Source of the DNA: Oscillospiraceae bacterium
GTDB lineage: Bacteria; Bacillota; Clostridia; Oscillospirales; Acutalibacteraceae
Assembly: GCA_015066465.1 (NCBI GenBank)
Contig: SVOI01000001.1
Coordinates: forward strand, 1 to 64,000
Direction of reading: 5' to 3'
Length of the DNA stretch: 64,000 nucleotides
Part shown: positions 17,793 to 26,865 of the stretch, in pieces
How the letters are laid out: the number at the start of each line of letters is the position of its first letter
Position numbering within the stretch: position 1 is the stretch's first letter
Position numbers and translations under genes: made by a program
The notes under the pieces: generated by a model
Told to the model about the DNA's origin: nothing
The model's input: only the letters and a program-made list of their open reading frames with translations
Databases searched by the model: none

Positions 17793-18209
17793 ATGAATGT
17801 TATGGATGAAATAAGGTTATTGGAATTTCCTAAACGTGGAGACGAAAGAGGACATCTTGTTATTGTTGAGGGGGGTATCGATATACCTTTCGAAATAAAG
17901 AGGGCCTTCTATATTTATGGTGCCGATAAAAATGTTATTAGAGGTCAACACGCAAACAGAAAGACGGAGTTTGTTTTAATAAATGTTGCAGGAACGAGCA
18001 AAGTAAAAGTTAAAGATGGATTTGGAAAAGAAAAAGTATACAACCTTGATCGTCCTAACATAGGAATATATTTACCAACAATGACATGGAAAGATATGTA
18101 CGATTTCAGCGAAGATTCTGTGTTGTTAGTTCTTGCAAGTGAGCACTATGATGCATCTGAATATATTGTGGATTACGATGAATTTGTCAATGAAATTAAG
18201 AAGGTATAA
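17793..18209 (+). CDS. fdtA: dTDP-4-oxo-6-deoxyglucose 3,4-ketoisomerase (FdtA/QdtA cupin)
   Basis: A 138-residue single-domain cupin of the WxcM-like/FdtA group. Its core LLEFPKRGDERGHLVIVEGG, IPFEIKRAFYIYGA, RGQHANRKTEFVLINVAG and MYDFSEDSVLLVLASEHYD follows the family pattern closely. The enzyme shifts the keto group of the RfbB product from C4 to C3 before amination by the neighbour at 16682. The family often has RGxHAHKK; here the second histidine position is asparagine (RGQHANRK), a small departure near the active site. The ATG at 17793 lies nine bases after GAGGAGG, four bases after the previous stop. Confidence 0.85.
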   Translation: MNVMDEIRLLEFPKRGDERGHLVIVEGGIDIPFEIKRAFYIYGADKNVIRGQHANRKTEFVLINVAGTSKVKVKDGFGKEKVYNLDRPNIGIYLPTMTWKDMYDFSEDSVLLVLASEHYDASEYIVDYDEFVNEIKKV

Positions 18210-18212
18210 GTA

Positions 18213-18716
18213 ATGTTAAGAAAATTAGGACCCAAAGATGCCGAGCGTATGTTGGAATGGATGCACAATGAAGAAGTGATACAAGGATTACAGGCAGACG
18301 TTTTTAGAACAAAAACAATAGACGACTGTTTTTGCTTTATCAAAACATCACAATGCGATGATGAGAACTATCACAGAGCGATTGTCGATGAGTGGGATAC
18401 TTATCAAGGTACAGTAAGCCTTAAGAATATAGATAAAGATTTCCTTGATGCAGAATTTGCAATCGTGTTACATCCTGAAGCGCAAGGAAAAGGGTTGGCA
18501 AAACAAGGTATGCATGAAATACTGGATATTGCTTTCAATGAATTAGGTTTAAATGAAGTTTATTGGAATGTTCTAAAAACGAATGTAAGAGCAATAGCTT
18601 TGTATGAAAAAATGGGAGCTATCTTATTGAGTAATCCCTCTGAGAGAATTATGAGTAGTGCTCCACAAGGAAGAGATGTTGTTTTTTATAAGATGGTGAA
18701 AACAAATGAAGAATAA
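18213..18716 (+). CDS. GNAT N-acetyltransferase, probable sugar N-acetyltransferase
   Basis: A 167-residue GNAT-fold acetyltransferase of the RimJ/RimL/PseH-like kind. The acetyl-CoA loop is visible as HPEAQGKGLAKQGM, followed by the LNEVYWNVLKTNVRAIALYEKMGA helix typical of the family. Lying three bases after the ketoisomerase gene, it is the natural candidate to acetylate the 3-amino group of dTDP-Fuc3N/Qui3N. In the classical pathways this step is done by a left-handed beta-helix enzyme (FdtC/QdtC), which is absent from this window. Its stop overlaps the next gene by 11 bases. Confidence 0.75.
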   Translation: MLRKLGPKDAERMLEWMHNEEVIQGLQADVFRTKTIDDCFCFIKTSQCDDENYHRAIVDEWDTYQGTVSLKNIDKDFLDAEFAIVLHPEAQGKGLAKQGMHEILDIAFNELGLNEVYWNVLKTNVRAIALYEKMGAILLSNPSERIMSSAPQGRDVVFYKMVKTNEE

Positions 18717-19740
18717 ATATATCCACACATTTCAATATTTGAGAGTGTTTGCTTTCTTACTTATTTTTATATCTCATTGCTCTTTCCTTACCACGAGGAC
18801 GGTTTATTTAGGGGCATTTGGTGTTAGTATATTTATTATGATGTCTGGTTTTCTTGAATATTTAAAAACTCCGCTTGATAATAAAATGTGTATTGACATA
18901 AATCGATTAAAAAAGAGAGTTGTGCAAATTTTTCCGCTTCATTTTATTACATTTTTAATGGCAGTACCACTCTCAGGTGTTATAGGTGAAATATTAGCAG
19001 GTCATACAGATACTCTTATAGGTTATGGATTAAGAACTGTAGTGAATTTGAGTATGCTACAAAGTTTTGTTCCTAACCAAGGTTGGTACTTTTCATTTAA
19101 TTCAGTATCATGGTATTTGACTATAGTTTTTGTATTAGAAGTAATATCTAAGCCTGTGGCATATATTGTAAGACTATGTGTTTGTAAAATCCGGGGATGG
19201 ATATGGATTGGTTTAATTATGCTGGTTCAAGTTGTCTATACGCTCTTGGTATCCCAATCACAAATAGCACATTGGTTAGTATACATAAATCCTTTGTTTA
19301 GAGTTTTGGATTTTATGATTGGTATGTTTTTAGCCGCGGAATGTACAAAAATAAAAGAAAAATCAAAATGGTCCGGATTATTACTATTTTTGCCAGTTGT
19401 AATTATGGTTTTATCATGCTTTGTTGGTGAAAGTATTCCATATATCAAGAATATGTTTCTTAATGTTATATGGATTCCGGCTTCTATTATAATTATTAAG
19501 ATGCTATACGAAATAAATGAGCATAATACGGTACCTCAAGGGATTATATATAGTTTAGGTGGTATAGGATTAGAGTTGTTTTTAATACATTAACTGGTTA
19601 TTCGATATGCTAACCATATCATTACTTCAGATGCTGTAATTGTATGTCTTATCAAAGTGGTTTTATGTTTGTTTATTACTGTTATCTTGGCAATTATATT
19701 TCATAAAATGACAGAGAAAGTGCATAAGAAATTCTGCTAA
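18706..19740 (+). pseudogene. Acyltransferase-3 membrane protein interrupted by a stop codon
   Basis: An integral-membrane acyltransferase 3 family gene (O-acetylation of surface sugars). The N-terminus has IHTFQYLRVFAFLLIFISHCSF with the family's conserved histidine, then GAFGVSIFIMMSGF, and many hydrophobic helices. Translation stops at TAA 19591-19593 after LELFLIH (295 residues). The same frame continues without interruption after the stop: LVIRYANHI..., a clear membrane helix (VVLCLFITVILAIIF) and a basic tail, to TGC TAA at 19740. The full length would be 344 residues, usual for the family, and FLIHQ is the common wording, so a CAA to TAA change is the simplest explanation. Read-through or function without the last helix is possible but unlikely. 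Confidence 0.82.
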
Positions 19741-19908
19741 TTTATATGTAATTCTTAATTAGGCAATTATGGCTAAACTATATCTGGAGGATTTTTGTAC
19801 TTTTGAAGTATTGATCTTTGAGTTATTTGTAATAGTAAATATTGTATTATATGATTGATTAGATATAAACTTAAACGACTTAATAGAAGTCTTTCAAAAA
19901 GGATGGTT

Positions 19909-20814
19909 ATGAAAATGAAAGGTATAATTTTAGCAGGTGGTGCAGGAACACGACTTTATCCACTTACGATGGTTACTAGCAAACAGCTCTTGCCTATCTA
20001 TGATAAACCAATGATATATTATCCACTTAGTACCTTAATGTTGGCAGGAATAAAAGATATTCTTATTATTTCAACTCCGACTGATACACCAAGATTTGAA
20101 GAACTTCTTGGGGATGGTTCTCAATTCGGGATTACACTTACTTATAAAGTTCAACCTTCTCCTGATGGATTGGCACAAGCTTTTATAATAGGTGAAGATT
20201 TTATAGGTGACGATTCATGTGCTATGGTTCTTGGTGATAATATATTTTATGGTAACGGTTTTTCAAAAATATTAAAATCAGCAGTAGAAAATGCAGAAAC
20301 AAATCAAAGAGCGACTGTATTTGGCTATTATGTAAATGATCCAGAGAGATTTGGTATAGTAGAATTTGATGAAAATGGAAAAGCTATTTCTGTAGAAGAA
20401 AAACCAGTTAATCCAAGATCTAATTATGCTATTACAGGTTTGTATTTTTATCCAGAAGGTGTTTCAAAAAAGGCAAAAGAAGTAAAACCTTCTGCACGTG
20501 GCGAATTAGAAATAACAACTTTAAATGAAATGTATTTAAACAAAGATATTCTTGACGTACAGCTTTTAGGACGTGGATTTGCATGGCTTGATACAGGAAC
20601 AATGGAGAGTTTGTTGGATGCTTCAAATTTTATTTCCATGGTAGAAAAGCAACAGGGTGTTATGATTTCTGCGCCTGAAGAGATTGCTTTTAGGTATGGC
20701 TGGATAGATAAGGTTAAGCTTTTTGAATCTGCAGCAAAATATGGCAAATCACCATATGGGAAACACTTAACCAATGTAGCAGAAGAAAAAGTAATGAGTA
20801 ATGTGAGGAAATAA
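19909..20814 (+). CDS. rfbA: Glucose-1-phosphate thymidylyltransferase
   Basis: A 301-residue RmlA/RfbA enzyme that makes dTDP-glucose from dTTP and glucose 1-phosphate. The nucleotide-binding GGAGTRLYP (residues 10-18), the [16 protein letters not shown] block, VLGDNIFYG and [19 protein letters not shown] are all family-defining. It feeds rfbB, two bases downstream. No rfbC or rfbD is present here, so the pathway leads not to rhamnose but to the 3-amino sugar made by the genes at 16682-18716. The start is ambiguous: AAGGA at 19899-19903 is 5 bases before ATG 19909 and 11 bases before ATG 19915. Confidence 0.93.
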   Translation: MKMKGIILAGGAGTRLYPLTMVTSKQLLPIYDKPMIYYPLSTLMLAGIKDILIISTPTDTPRFEELLGDGSQFGITLTYKVQPSPDGLAQAFIIGEDFIGDDSCAMVLGDNIFYGNGFSKILKSAVENAETNQRATVFGYYVNDPERFGIVEFDENGKAISVEEKPVNPRSNYAITGLYFYPEGVSKKAKEVKPSARGELEITTLNEMYLNKDILDVQLLGRGFAWLDTGTMESLLDASNFISMVEKQQGVMISAPEEIAFRYGWIDKVKLFESAAKYGKSPYGKHLTNVAEEKVMSNVRK

Positions 20815-20816
20815 GT

Positions 20817-21842
20817 ATGTCAAAAACAATCTTAGTAACCGGCGGAGCGGGGTTTATTGGCTCCAATTTTGTGTATTATATGTTGAAGAAGTATCCGGAT
20901 TATAAGATAATCTGTGTTGACTGTCTTACTTATGCGGGCAATATGTCGACTCTTTCGGATGCTATGAAAAACGAGAATTTTAAATTCTACAAGACTAACA
21001 TTTGCGACAGAGATGGCATTTACGAGATTTTTGAAGCTGAGAAGCCTGATATTGTTGTCAACTTTGCCGCAGAGAGTCACGTTGACCGTTCTATTGAGAA
21101 CCCTGAAGTATTCCTTCAGACTAACATTCTCGGTACTCAGGTTATGATGGATGCTTGCAGAAAATACGGCATTGAGCGTTACCATCAGGTATCTACCGAC
21201 GAGGTTTACGGCGATTTACCACTCGACAGACCTGACCTCTTCTTCACAGAAGAAACTCCTATTCACACAAGCAGTCCATACAGCTCTTCAAAGGCTGGTG
21301 CAGACCTTCTCGTTCTCGCATACCACAGAACCTACGGACTTCCTGTTACAATCAGCCGTTGCTCTAACAACTATGGTCCATATCACTTCCCAGAGAAGCT
21401 TATTCCACTTATGATTGCAAACTGTCTTAACGACAAGCCACTCCCAGTTTACGGTGAAGGTCTTAACGTTCGTGACTGGCTTTACGTTGAGGACCACTGC
21501 AAAGCGATTGACCTTATAATACACAATGGCAGAGTTGGCGAGGTTTACAACATTGGTGGTCACAACGAAATGAGAAACATTGATATTGTTAAGCTCATTT
21601 GCAAATACCTCGACAAGCCAGAGAGCCTCATTACCTACGTTGCTGACAGAAAAGGTCACGATATGCGCTACGCTATTGACCCTACAAAAATTCACAATGA
21701 ACTCGGTTGGCTCCCTGAAACTAAATTTGCCGATGGTATTAAGCTCACTATTGATTGGTACCTCAATAACCGTGAATGGTGGGAGACGATTATTTCTGGT
21801 GAGTACCAGAATTATTACGAGAAAATGTATGGTAATAGATAA
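20817..21842 (+). CDS. rfbB: dTDP-glucose 4,6-dehydratase
   Basis: A 341-residue RmlB/RfbB enzyme converting dTDP-glucose to dTDP-4-keto-6-deoxyglucose. VTGGAGFIGSNF is the NAD loop; the catalytic set is T127-D128-E129 in STDEVYGD and Y155-x3-K159 in PYSSSKAG; HVDRSIENPEVFLQTN is typical. Its product is the substrate of the ketoisomerase at 17793. From about 21040 to 21780 the codons end in C far more often (AAC, TAC, TTC, CTC, GAC) than in rfbA just upstream or the flippase just downstream. That base composition resembles melA and recA in this window and suggests a resident or highly expressed gene between imported ones. Confidence 0.95.
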   Translation: MSKTILVTGGAGFIGSNFVYYMLKKYPDYKIICVDCLTYAGNMSTLSDAMKNENFKFYKTNICDRDGIYEIFEAEKPDIVVNFAAESHVDRSIENPEVFLQTNILGTQVMMDACRKYGIERYHQVSTDEVYGDLPLDRPDLFFTEETPIHTSSPYSSSKAGADLLVLAYHRTYGLPVTISRCSNNYGPYHFPEKLIPLMIANCLNDKPLPVYGEGLNVRDWLYVEDHCKAIDLIIHNGRVGEVYNIGGHNEMRNIDIVKLICKYLDKPESLITYVADRKGHDMRYAIDPTKIHNELGWLPETKFADGIKLTIDWYLNNREWWETIISGEYQNYYEKMYGNR

Positions 21843-21862
21843 AACCTAGGTAGGATAGTCAA

Positions 21863-23296
21863 ATGAATAAACTTAAATTGTTTCTTGAAAATTTTCTTGT
21901 GTACGGTTTAGGTGGTGTAATAAACAAGATTATACCGCTAATAATGGTTCCAATAGTAACAAGAATGATGCCATCTTCTGAATATTTTGGCGTAAATGAT
22001 CTTTCGCATACTCTAATTTCATTTTGTTCTGCATTTGCAATAATGGGTATGTATGATGCAATGTATAGGATGTTTTTTGAAAAAGAGGAGAAAGAGAATC
22101 AAAAGAAAGTTTGCTCTACAGCTCTTTGTTTTACTTTAGTTACCTCAGTGGTTGTTTTTTTGATAATGCTGTTATTCAAAAGTTTTATTTCAAGTTACTT
22201 TTTTGGTGGTAAGGAATATATTAATGTGGTTTATCTTTCGGCTATAGCTACTCTTGTAGGTTCGACAAATAGTATAATTGCAGCACCAACAAGAATGCAA
22301 AATAATCGAAAAATATATTTATTAGCAAATATAGCAAGTCCAATGTTATCATATGCTATGTCTATACCACTATTATTGAAAGGTTATTATTTAATAGCAC
22401 TTCCATTATCTGGGGTTATATCTGGAATTACACTCGAACTGTTTTTTCTGTGTTTAAATCGTGGTTGGTTTAAAATAAGGTTGTTTGATGCAAAACTCCT
22501 TAAACAAATGTTGTTAATAGGGGTTCCGTTGTTGCCTAATTTTTTGGTTTATTGGTTATTTAATTCATGCGATAAAGTGATGATTACTAATATGATAGGC
22601 ATCGGTGCTGCTGGCATATATTCTGTTGGTTCAAAGTTAGGACATGCAAGTCAACTTATTTATACGGCATTTGCGGGCGGTTGGCAATATTTTTCGTTTT
22701 CAACTATGAAAGAAAAAAATCAAGTTGAAAGTAATTCTAAAATATTTGAATATTTAGGGATTATTTCATTTATAGCCACTGCGTTCATCTGTTCGATAAG
22801 CTATATTTTTTATGATGTGTTGTTTACTAAGGAATATTTAGAAGGCTTTATTGTCGCTCCATATTTGTTTTTAGCTCCATTGCTTCAGATGTTGTTCCAA
22901 GTTGCTGCAAATCAGTTTATAATAATAAAAAAAACATGGCCTAATATGTTAATATTATCAGCAGGTGCTGGAATAAATTTAATTTTGAATTTTATATTGA
23001 TTCCTTCTTTAGGAATCGAGGGAGCTGCTATAGCTACATTAATTGGATATTTTGTCTCAGATATTATTTGTGTAGTTGTTTTGATAAGAATGAAATTAAT
23101 GTCCATTTCTTCTAAATTTGTTTTTTCTGCAATTTTAATAGCGGTATTTATAGTGGTTTGGCGATGTTTTATGTCGTCAAATTTTGTAATAACAGTTTTA
23201 TTAGCAGTGTTTTTATCAATTCTTTATGGTATATTATATCGTGGTGAAATTTTTACTGTTATTAGTAAGTTTAGAAAAGATGAATATAAAAATTAG
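21863..23296 (+). CDS. wzx: Wzx-type repeat-unit flippase (first copy)
   Basis: A 477-residue protein with about 12-14 hydrophobic helices from the MOP/PST flippase superfamily. The N-terminal LENFLVYGLGGVINKIIPLIMVPIVTRMM is the usual opening for these transporters (GNxxxKxxxFLLVPIYTRxL style), and PNFLVYWLFNSCDKVMITNMIG matches the helix-7 region. It would move the lipid-linked repeat unit to the outer membrane face for the polymerase. It is AT-rich with low-C codons, in contrast to rfbB 20 bases upstream. A second flippase gene is at 28661. Confidence 0.85.
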   Translation: MNKLKLFLENFLVYGLGGVINKIIPLIMVPIVTRMMPSSEYFGVNDLSHTLISFCSAFAIMGMYDAMYRMFFEKEEKENQKKVCSTALCFTLVTSVVVFLIMLLFKSFISSYFFGGKEYINVVYLSAIATLVGSTNSIIAAPTRMQNNRKIYLLANIASPMLSYAMSIPLLLKGYYLIALPLSGVISGITLELFFLCLNRGWFKIRLFDAKLLKQMLLIGVPLLPNFLVYWLFNSCDKVMITNMIGIGAAGIYSVGSKLGHASQLIYTAFAGGWQYFSFSTMKEKNQVESNSKIFEYLGIISFIATAFICSISYIFYDVLFTKEYLEGFIVAPYLFLAPLLQMLFQVAANQFIIIKKTWPNMLILSAGAGINLILNFILIPSLGIEGAAIATLIGYFVSDIICVVVLIRMKLMSISSKFVFSAILIAVFIVVWRCFMSSNFVITVLLAVFLSILYGILYRGEIFTVISKFRKDEYKN

Positions 23297-23316
23297 TTGT
23301 TGTTTTGGAGAAAATT

Positions 23317-24405
23317 ATGATATTTAATATAAATTTGAAAAATAAAACAATCCTCATCACTGGATCAGCAGGCTTCATCGGCTCTAATCTTGTGATGGAG
23401 CTTATGAGAACTGTTCCGGGAATTAAAATAGTTGGTCTTGATAGTATGAACGACTATTATGATGTGGCTATAAAAGAATATAGACTTAGGGAAATTGAAA
23501 AGCTTGCTAAGGAGCATACAGACTGCTCATGGGAATTTATTAAGGGTAATATTGCTGACAGAATGTTGGTTGATGAGCTTTTTAAAAAGCATCATTTCTC
23601 TGTAGTTGTAAACCTTGCAGCTCAGGCAGGTGTACGTTATTCAATCACTAATCCTGACGTATATATTGAGTCAAATATTGTTGGCTTTTATAATATTCTT
23701 GAAGCGTGTCGTGCTACTATGGATACAGAAAATCCAGTTGAGCATCTTGTGTATGCTTCTTCGTCATCAGTATATGGTACAAACAAAAAAATCCCATATT
23801 CAACAGATGACAAGGTAGACAACCCTGTGTCGTTGTATGCGGCTACAAAAAAGAGTAACGAGCTTATGGCACACGCTTATTCTAAGCTTTACAATATTCC
23901 GTCAACAGGCTTACGTTTCTTTACCGTTTATGGTCCTGCAGGACGTCCTGACATGGCATATTTCGGATTCACAAATAAATTGCTCAAGGGCGAAACTATC
24001 GAAATTTTCAACTATGGTAATTGTAAACGTGACTTTACATACGTTGACGATATTGTTGAGGGTGTAAAGCGTGTAATGCAACATGCTCCTGAAAAGCAAA
24101 ATGGAGAGGATGGCTTACCGTTACCACCATACGCAGTTTATAATATCGGTAATAACAATCCTGAAAATCTTCTTGATTTTGTTACAATACTTCAAGAAGA
24201 ATTAATTCGTGCAGAGGTTTTACCAGCAGATTATGATTTCGAAGCACACAAAAAGCTTGTGCCAATGCAGCCAGGCGATGTGCCAATAACTTATGCAGAT
24301 GTAACTGCATTAGAAAGAGATTTTGGCTTCAAGCCATCTACATCACTTCGTGATGGGCTTCGCAAATTTGCAGAGTGGTATCACGAATTTTATCAAAACA
24401 ACTAA
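23317..24405 (+). CDS. UDP-glucuronate 4-epimerase
   Basis: A 362-residue extended SDR. ILITGSAGFIGSNLVMELM is the NAD site, YASSSSVYG and Y174-x3-K178 form the catalytic centre, and DSMNDYYDVAIKEYRL, NLAAQAGVRYSI and RFFTVYGPAGRPDMAYFGF are hallmarks of UDP-GlcA 4-epimerases (Cap1J/WbnF/LpsL type). It converts UDP-GlcA, supplied by the dehydrogenase next door, to UDP-GalA. ATG 23317 is preferred: GGAG at 23307-23310 sits six bases upstream, whereas the TTG at 23305 overlaps that ribosome site. The 85 bases after the stop hold no evident signal. Confidence 0.9.
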   Translation: MIFNINLKNKTILITGSAGFIGSNLVMELMRTVPGIKIVGLDSMNDYYDVAIKEYRLREIEKLAKEHTDCSWEFIKGNIADRMLVDELFKKHHFSVVVNLAAQAGVRYSITNPDVYIESNIVGFYNILEACRATMDTENPVEHLVYASSSSVYGTNKKIPYSTDDKVDNPVSLYAATKKSNELMAHAYSKLYNIPSTGLRFFTVYGPAGRPDMAYFGFTNKLLKGETIEIFNYGNCKRDFTYVDDIVEGVKRVMQHAPEKQNGEDGLPLPPYAVYNIGNNNPENLLDFVTILQEELIRAEVLPADYDFEAHKKLVPMQPGDVPITYADVTALERDFGFKPSTSLRDGLRKFAEWYHEFYQNN

Positions 24406-24490
24406 TTTTGCATATAAAGTTGCCATGGAGAAGCACTCGTAGGGACTGGACATGCATATATACTCAAAGAACAAGTTAAAAGGAGAGTAA

Positions 24491-25681
24491 ATGCAAATGA
24501 AAATAGCAGTCGCTGGAACCGGTTATGTCGGTTTGTCCATGGCAGTTTTGTTAGCGCAAAACAATGAAGTAACAGCAGTTGATATAATTCCTGAAAAAGT
24601 GGAAATGATCAATGCTAAAAAATCACCTATTGTAGATAAAGAAATTGAAGAATTCCTTTCAACCAAGGAACTAAACCTTGTTGCTACTACTGATGGAGCT
24701 TCTGCATATAAAAATGCGGAGTTGGTTATAATTTCTACGCCAACAAACTATGACCCGAATAAGAATTATTTTGATACATCGTCTGTTGAAGCAGTAATTG
24801 AAAAGGTTATAGAATGTAATCCTGATGCAGTAATGATAGTAAAATCAACTGTTCCAGTTGGTTTTACTGAAAAAGTCAGAACAGATTTTTGTTGTGACAA
24901 TATTTTGTTCAGCCCGGAATTTCTTCGAGAAGGTAAGGCTTTATATGATAATCTTTATCCGAGTCGTATTATTGTGGGAGTTCCTGTTTCTAACAAACGA
25001 TTGGAAAAATCTGCAGAGACATTCGTTGGTTTGCTTAAAGAAGGTGCTCTTAAGGATGATATTGAAGTTCGATATATGAACCCAACGGAAGCAGAAGCGG
25101 TCAAGTTGTTTGCTAATACATATCTTGCATTACGTGTTAGTTTTTTCAATGAACTTGACACATATGCAGCGGTACGTGGATTAGACACAAAATCTATTAT
25201 TGAGGGTGTCGGTCTTGACCCAAGAATAGGAACCCACTATAACAACCCTTCTTTTGGCTATGGTGGTTATTGTTTACCAAAAGATACAAAACAACTTCTT
25301 GCAAATTACAACGACGTTCCACAAAACATTATTTCTGCTATAGTTGCAGCCAATGGTACGAGAAAGGATTTTATTGCTGACCAGATCATTGCAAAGCAAC
25401 CCAAGGTGGTAGGCGTTTATCGTCTTACAATGAAGGCTGGTTCAGATAATTTCCGTCAATCCTCTATTCAGGGGGTTATGAAACGAATTAAAGCAAAAGG
25501 CATTGAAGTAGTGATATATGAACCAACAATGAAAGAAACACACTTTTTCAATAGCCGTGTGATACATAATTTGGATGAGTTTAAACAAGTTTCCGATATA
25601 ATTTTAGCAAATCGTTATAATGATGATATTTCTGACGTGTTAGATAAAGTTTACACAAGAGATTTATATTTCAGAGATTAA
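24491..25681 (+). CDS. ugd: UDP-glucose 6-dehydrogenase
   Basis: A 396-residue enzyme of the short Ugd class. [20 protein letters not shown] binds [13 protein letters not shown] and [25 protein letters not shown] are conserved, and the catalytic cysteine is C261 in [19 protein letters not shown]. Two successive oxidations at C6 of UDP-glucose give UDP-GlcA. The gene stop shares its last A with an ATG (TAATG) leading into the GHMP kinase gene. Start at ATG 24491 (AGGAG five bases upstream) or ATG 24497 (eleven bases) cannot be decided from sequence. Confidence 0.94.
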   Translation: MQMKIAVAGTGYVGLSMAVLLAQNNEVTAVDIIPEKVEMINAKKSPIVDKEIEEFLSTKELNLVATTDGASAYKNAELVIISTPTNYDPNKNYFDTSSVEAVIEKVIECNPDAVMIVKSTVPVGFTEKVRTDFCCDNILFSPEFLREGKALYDNLYPSRIIVGVPVSNKRLEKSAETFVGLLKEGALKDDIEVRYMNPTEAEAVKLFANTYLALRVSFFNELDTYAAVRGLDTKSIIEGVGLDPRIGTHYNNPSFGYGGYCLPKDTKQLLANYNDVPQNIISAIVAANGTRKDFIADQIIAKQPKVVGVYRLTMKAGSDNFRQSSIQGVMKRIKAKGIEVVIYEPTMKETHFFNSRVIHNLDEFKQVSDIILANRYNDDISDVLDKVYTRDLYFRD

Positions 25682-25692
25682 TGAGGATGAAT

Positions 25693-26865
25693 ATGACAGC
25701 ATACGAAGCTTTTGAAAAAATATATAAAAAAAAACCACAACACACAGCATTTACACCATATCGAGTTTGCCCTATTGGTGCACATTCTGACCACCAACTC
25801 GGTAAGATTACTGGCTTTGCAATTAATAAGGGTATACATATAGCTTATGGTCCGAAGGAAAATGGTGTTATTGAAATTCAATCTTTACAGTTCGATAAAC
25901 GTGCTCAGTGGCACGTTGAAGCAACTCCAAAAACAAAAGAAAATGACTGGGCAGACCATCTTCGTGGGGCAACAATTGCGCTTCATAAGCGTTATCCGCT
26001 TCGTCGTGGGTTATGTGCAGTTTTAGATGGGGAGCTTCCCATTGGTGGCCTTTCTTCTTCAGCGGCAGTTATTATTACATACTTGTCTGCGCTTTGTAAG
26101 ATGAACGGAATTGAATTGACTCCACAGGAGCTTATATTGATTTCCAAGGAAGCTGAAAATAAATATGTTGGTGTAGCTTGTGGTAAGCTTGACCAATCCT
26201 GTGAAGTATATTGTAAAAAAGACCATTTATTATATCTTGATACTCAGGATGACAGCTACGAGCTTATTCCACAGAGTTCTGATATGAAGCCATATAAATT
26301 TGCGATTTTCTTCAGTGGCTTAGAGCGTAGCCTTGCTGGTTCAGCATTTAATATGCGTGTGGATGAGTGCAGAAGTGCAGCGTATGCACTTAAGGCTTAT
26401 GCTGGTATGGAATATGGAAAATTTGAAGAAACCAATCTTCGTGACGTTCCTCGTGAAGTTTATGAACAACATAAAGACAAACTTCCTGAGAACTGGCGTA
26501 AACGTGCGGAGCATTGGTTTACAGAATTTGACCGTGTGCAAAAAGGTGCCGAAGCTTGGCGTAATGGCGATATTGAAGAATATGGCAGACTTTCATTTGA
26601 AAGCGGATATAGTTCTATTTATAATTGGGAAACTGGTTCACCTGAATTAATAAAGTTATATGAAATTATGACTGAAACAAGAGGCATTTATGGTGGTCGT
26701 TTCTCTGGTGCCGGATTTAAAGGTTGCTGTCTTGCGATTATTAACCCTGACTATGAAGAAGAAATAATCGAAACAGTAACAAAAGAATATTTAAAGGCGT
26801 TTCCACATCTTGACGGTAAATATTCTGTTCATATTTGTGAAAGTGCAGATGGTGTAAAATTATGA
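25693..26865 (+). CDS. GHMP kinase, galacturonokinase/galactokinase-like
   Basis: A 390-residue sugar kinase. Motif 1 reads RVCPIGAHSDHQLGKITGFAINKGI (GAHSDH at residues 29-34), where galactokinases have GRVNLIGEHTDY; this version is much closer to plant galacturonokinase (PYRICPLGAHIDHQGG). Motif 2, PIGGLSSSAAV, is at about 116-126 and motif 3, FSGAGFKGC, at about 337-345. It would phosphorylate a free sugar or uronic acid at C1. It overlaps a nucleotidyltransferase gene by four bases and follows genes for UDP-GlcA and UDP-GalA, so a salvage route to activated galacturonate is a reasonable inference. GAGG at 25683-25686 favours ATG 25693 over the ATGs at 25681 and 25687. Confidence 0.8.
   Translation: MTAYEAFEKIYKKKPQHTAFTPYRVCPIGAHSDHQLGKITGFAINKGIHIAYGPKENGVIEIQSLQFDKRAQWHVEATPKTKENDWADHLRGATIALHKRYPLRRGLCAVLDGELPIGGLSSSAAVIITYLSALCKMNGIELTPQELILISKEAENKYVGVACGKLDQSCEVYCKKDHLLYLDTQDDSYELIPQSSDMKPYKFAIFFSGLERSLAGSAFNMRVDECRSAAYALKAYAGMEYGKFEETNLRDVPREVYEQHKDKLPENWRKRAEHWFTEFDRVQKGAEAWRNGDIEEYGRLSFESGYSSIYNWETGSPELIKLYEIMTETRGIYGGRFSGAGFKGCCLAIINPDYEEEIIETVTKEYLKAFPHLDGKYSVHICESADGVKL

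Noticed and set aside
21288-21695. Open frame of 135 codons on the minus strand
   Set aside because: Shadow of rfbB created by its C-ending codons; valine/asparagine-rich, no motif.
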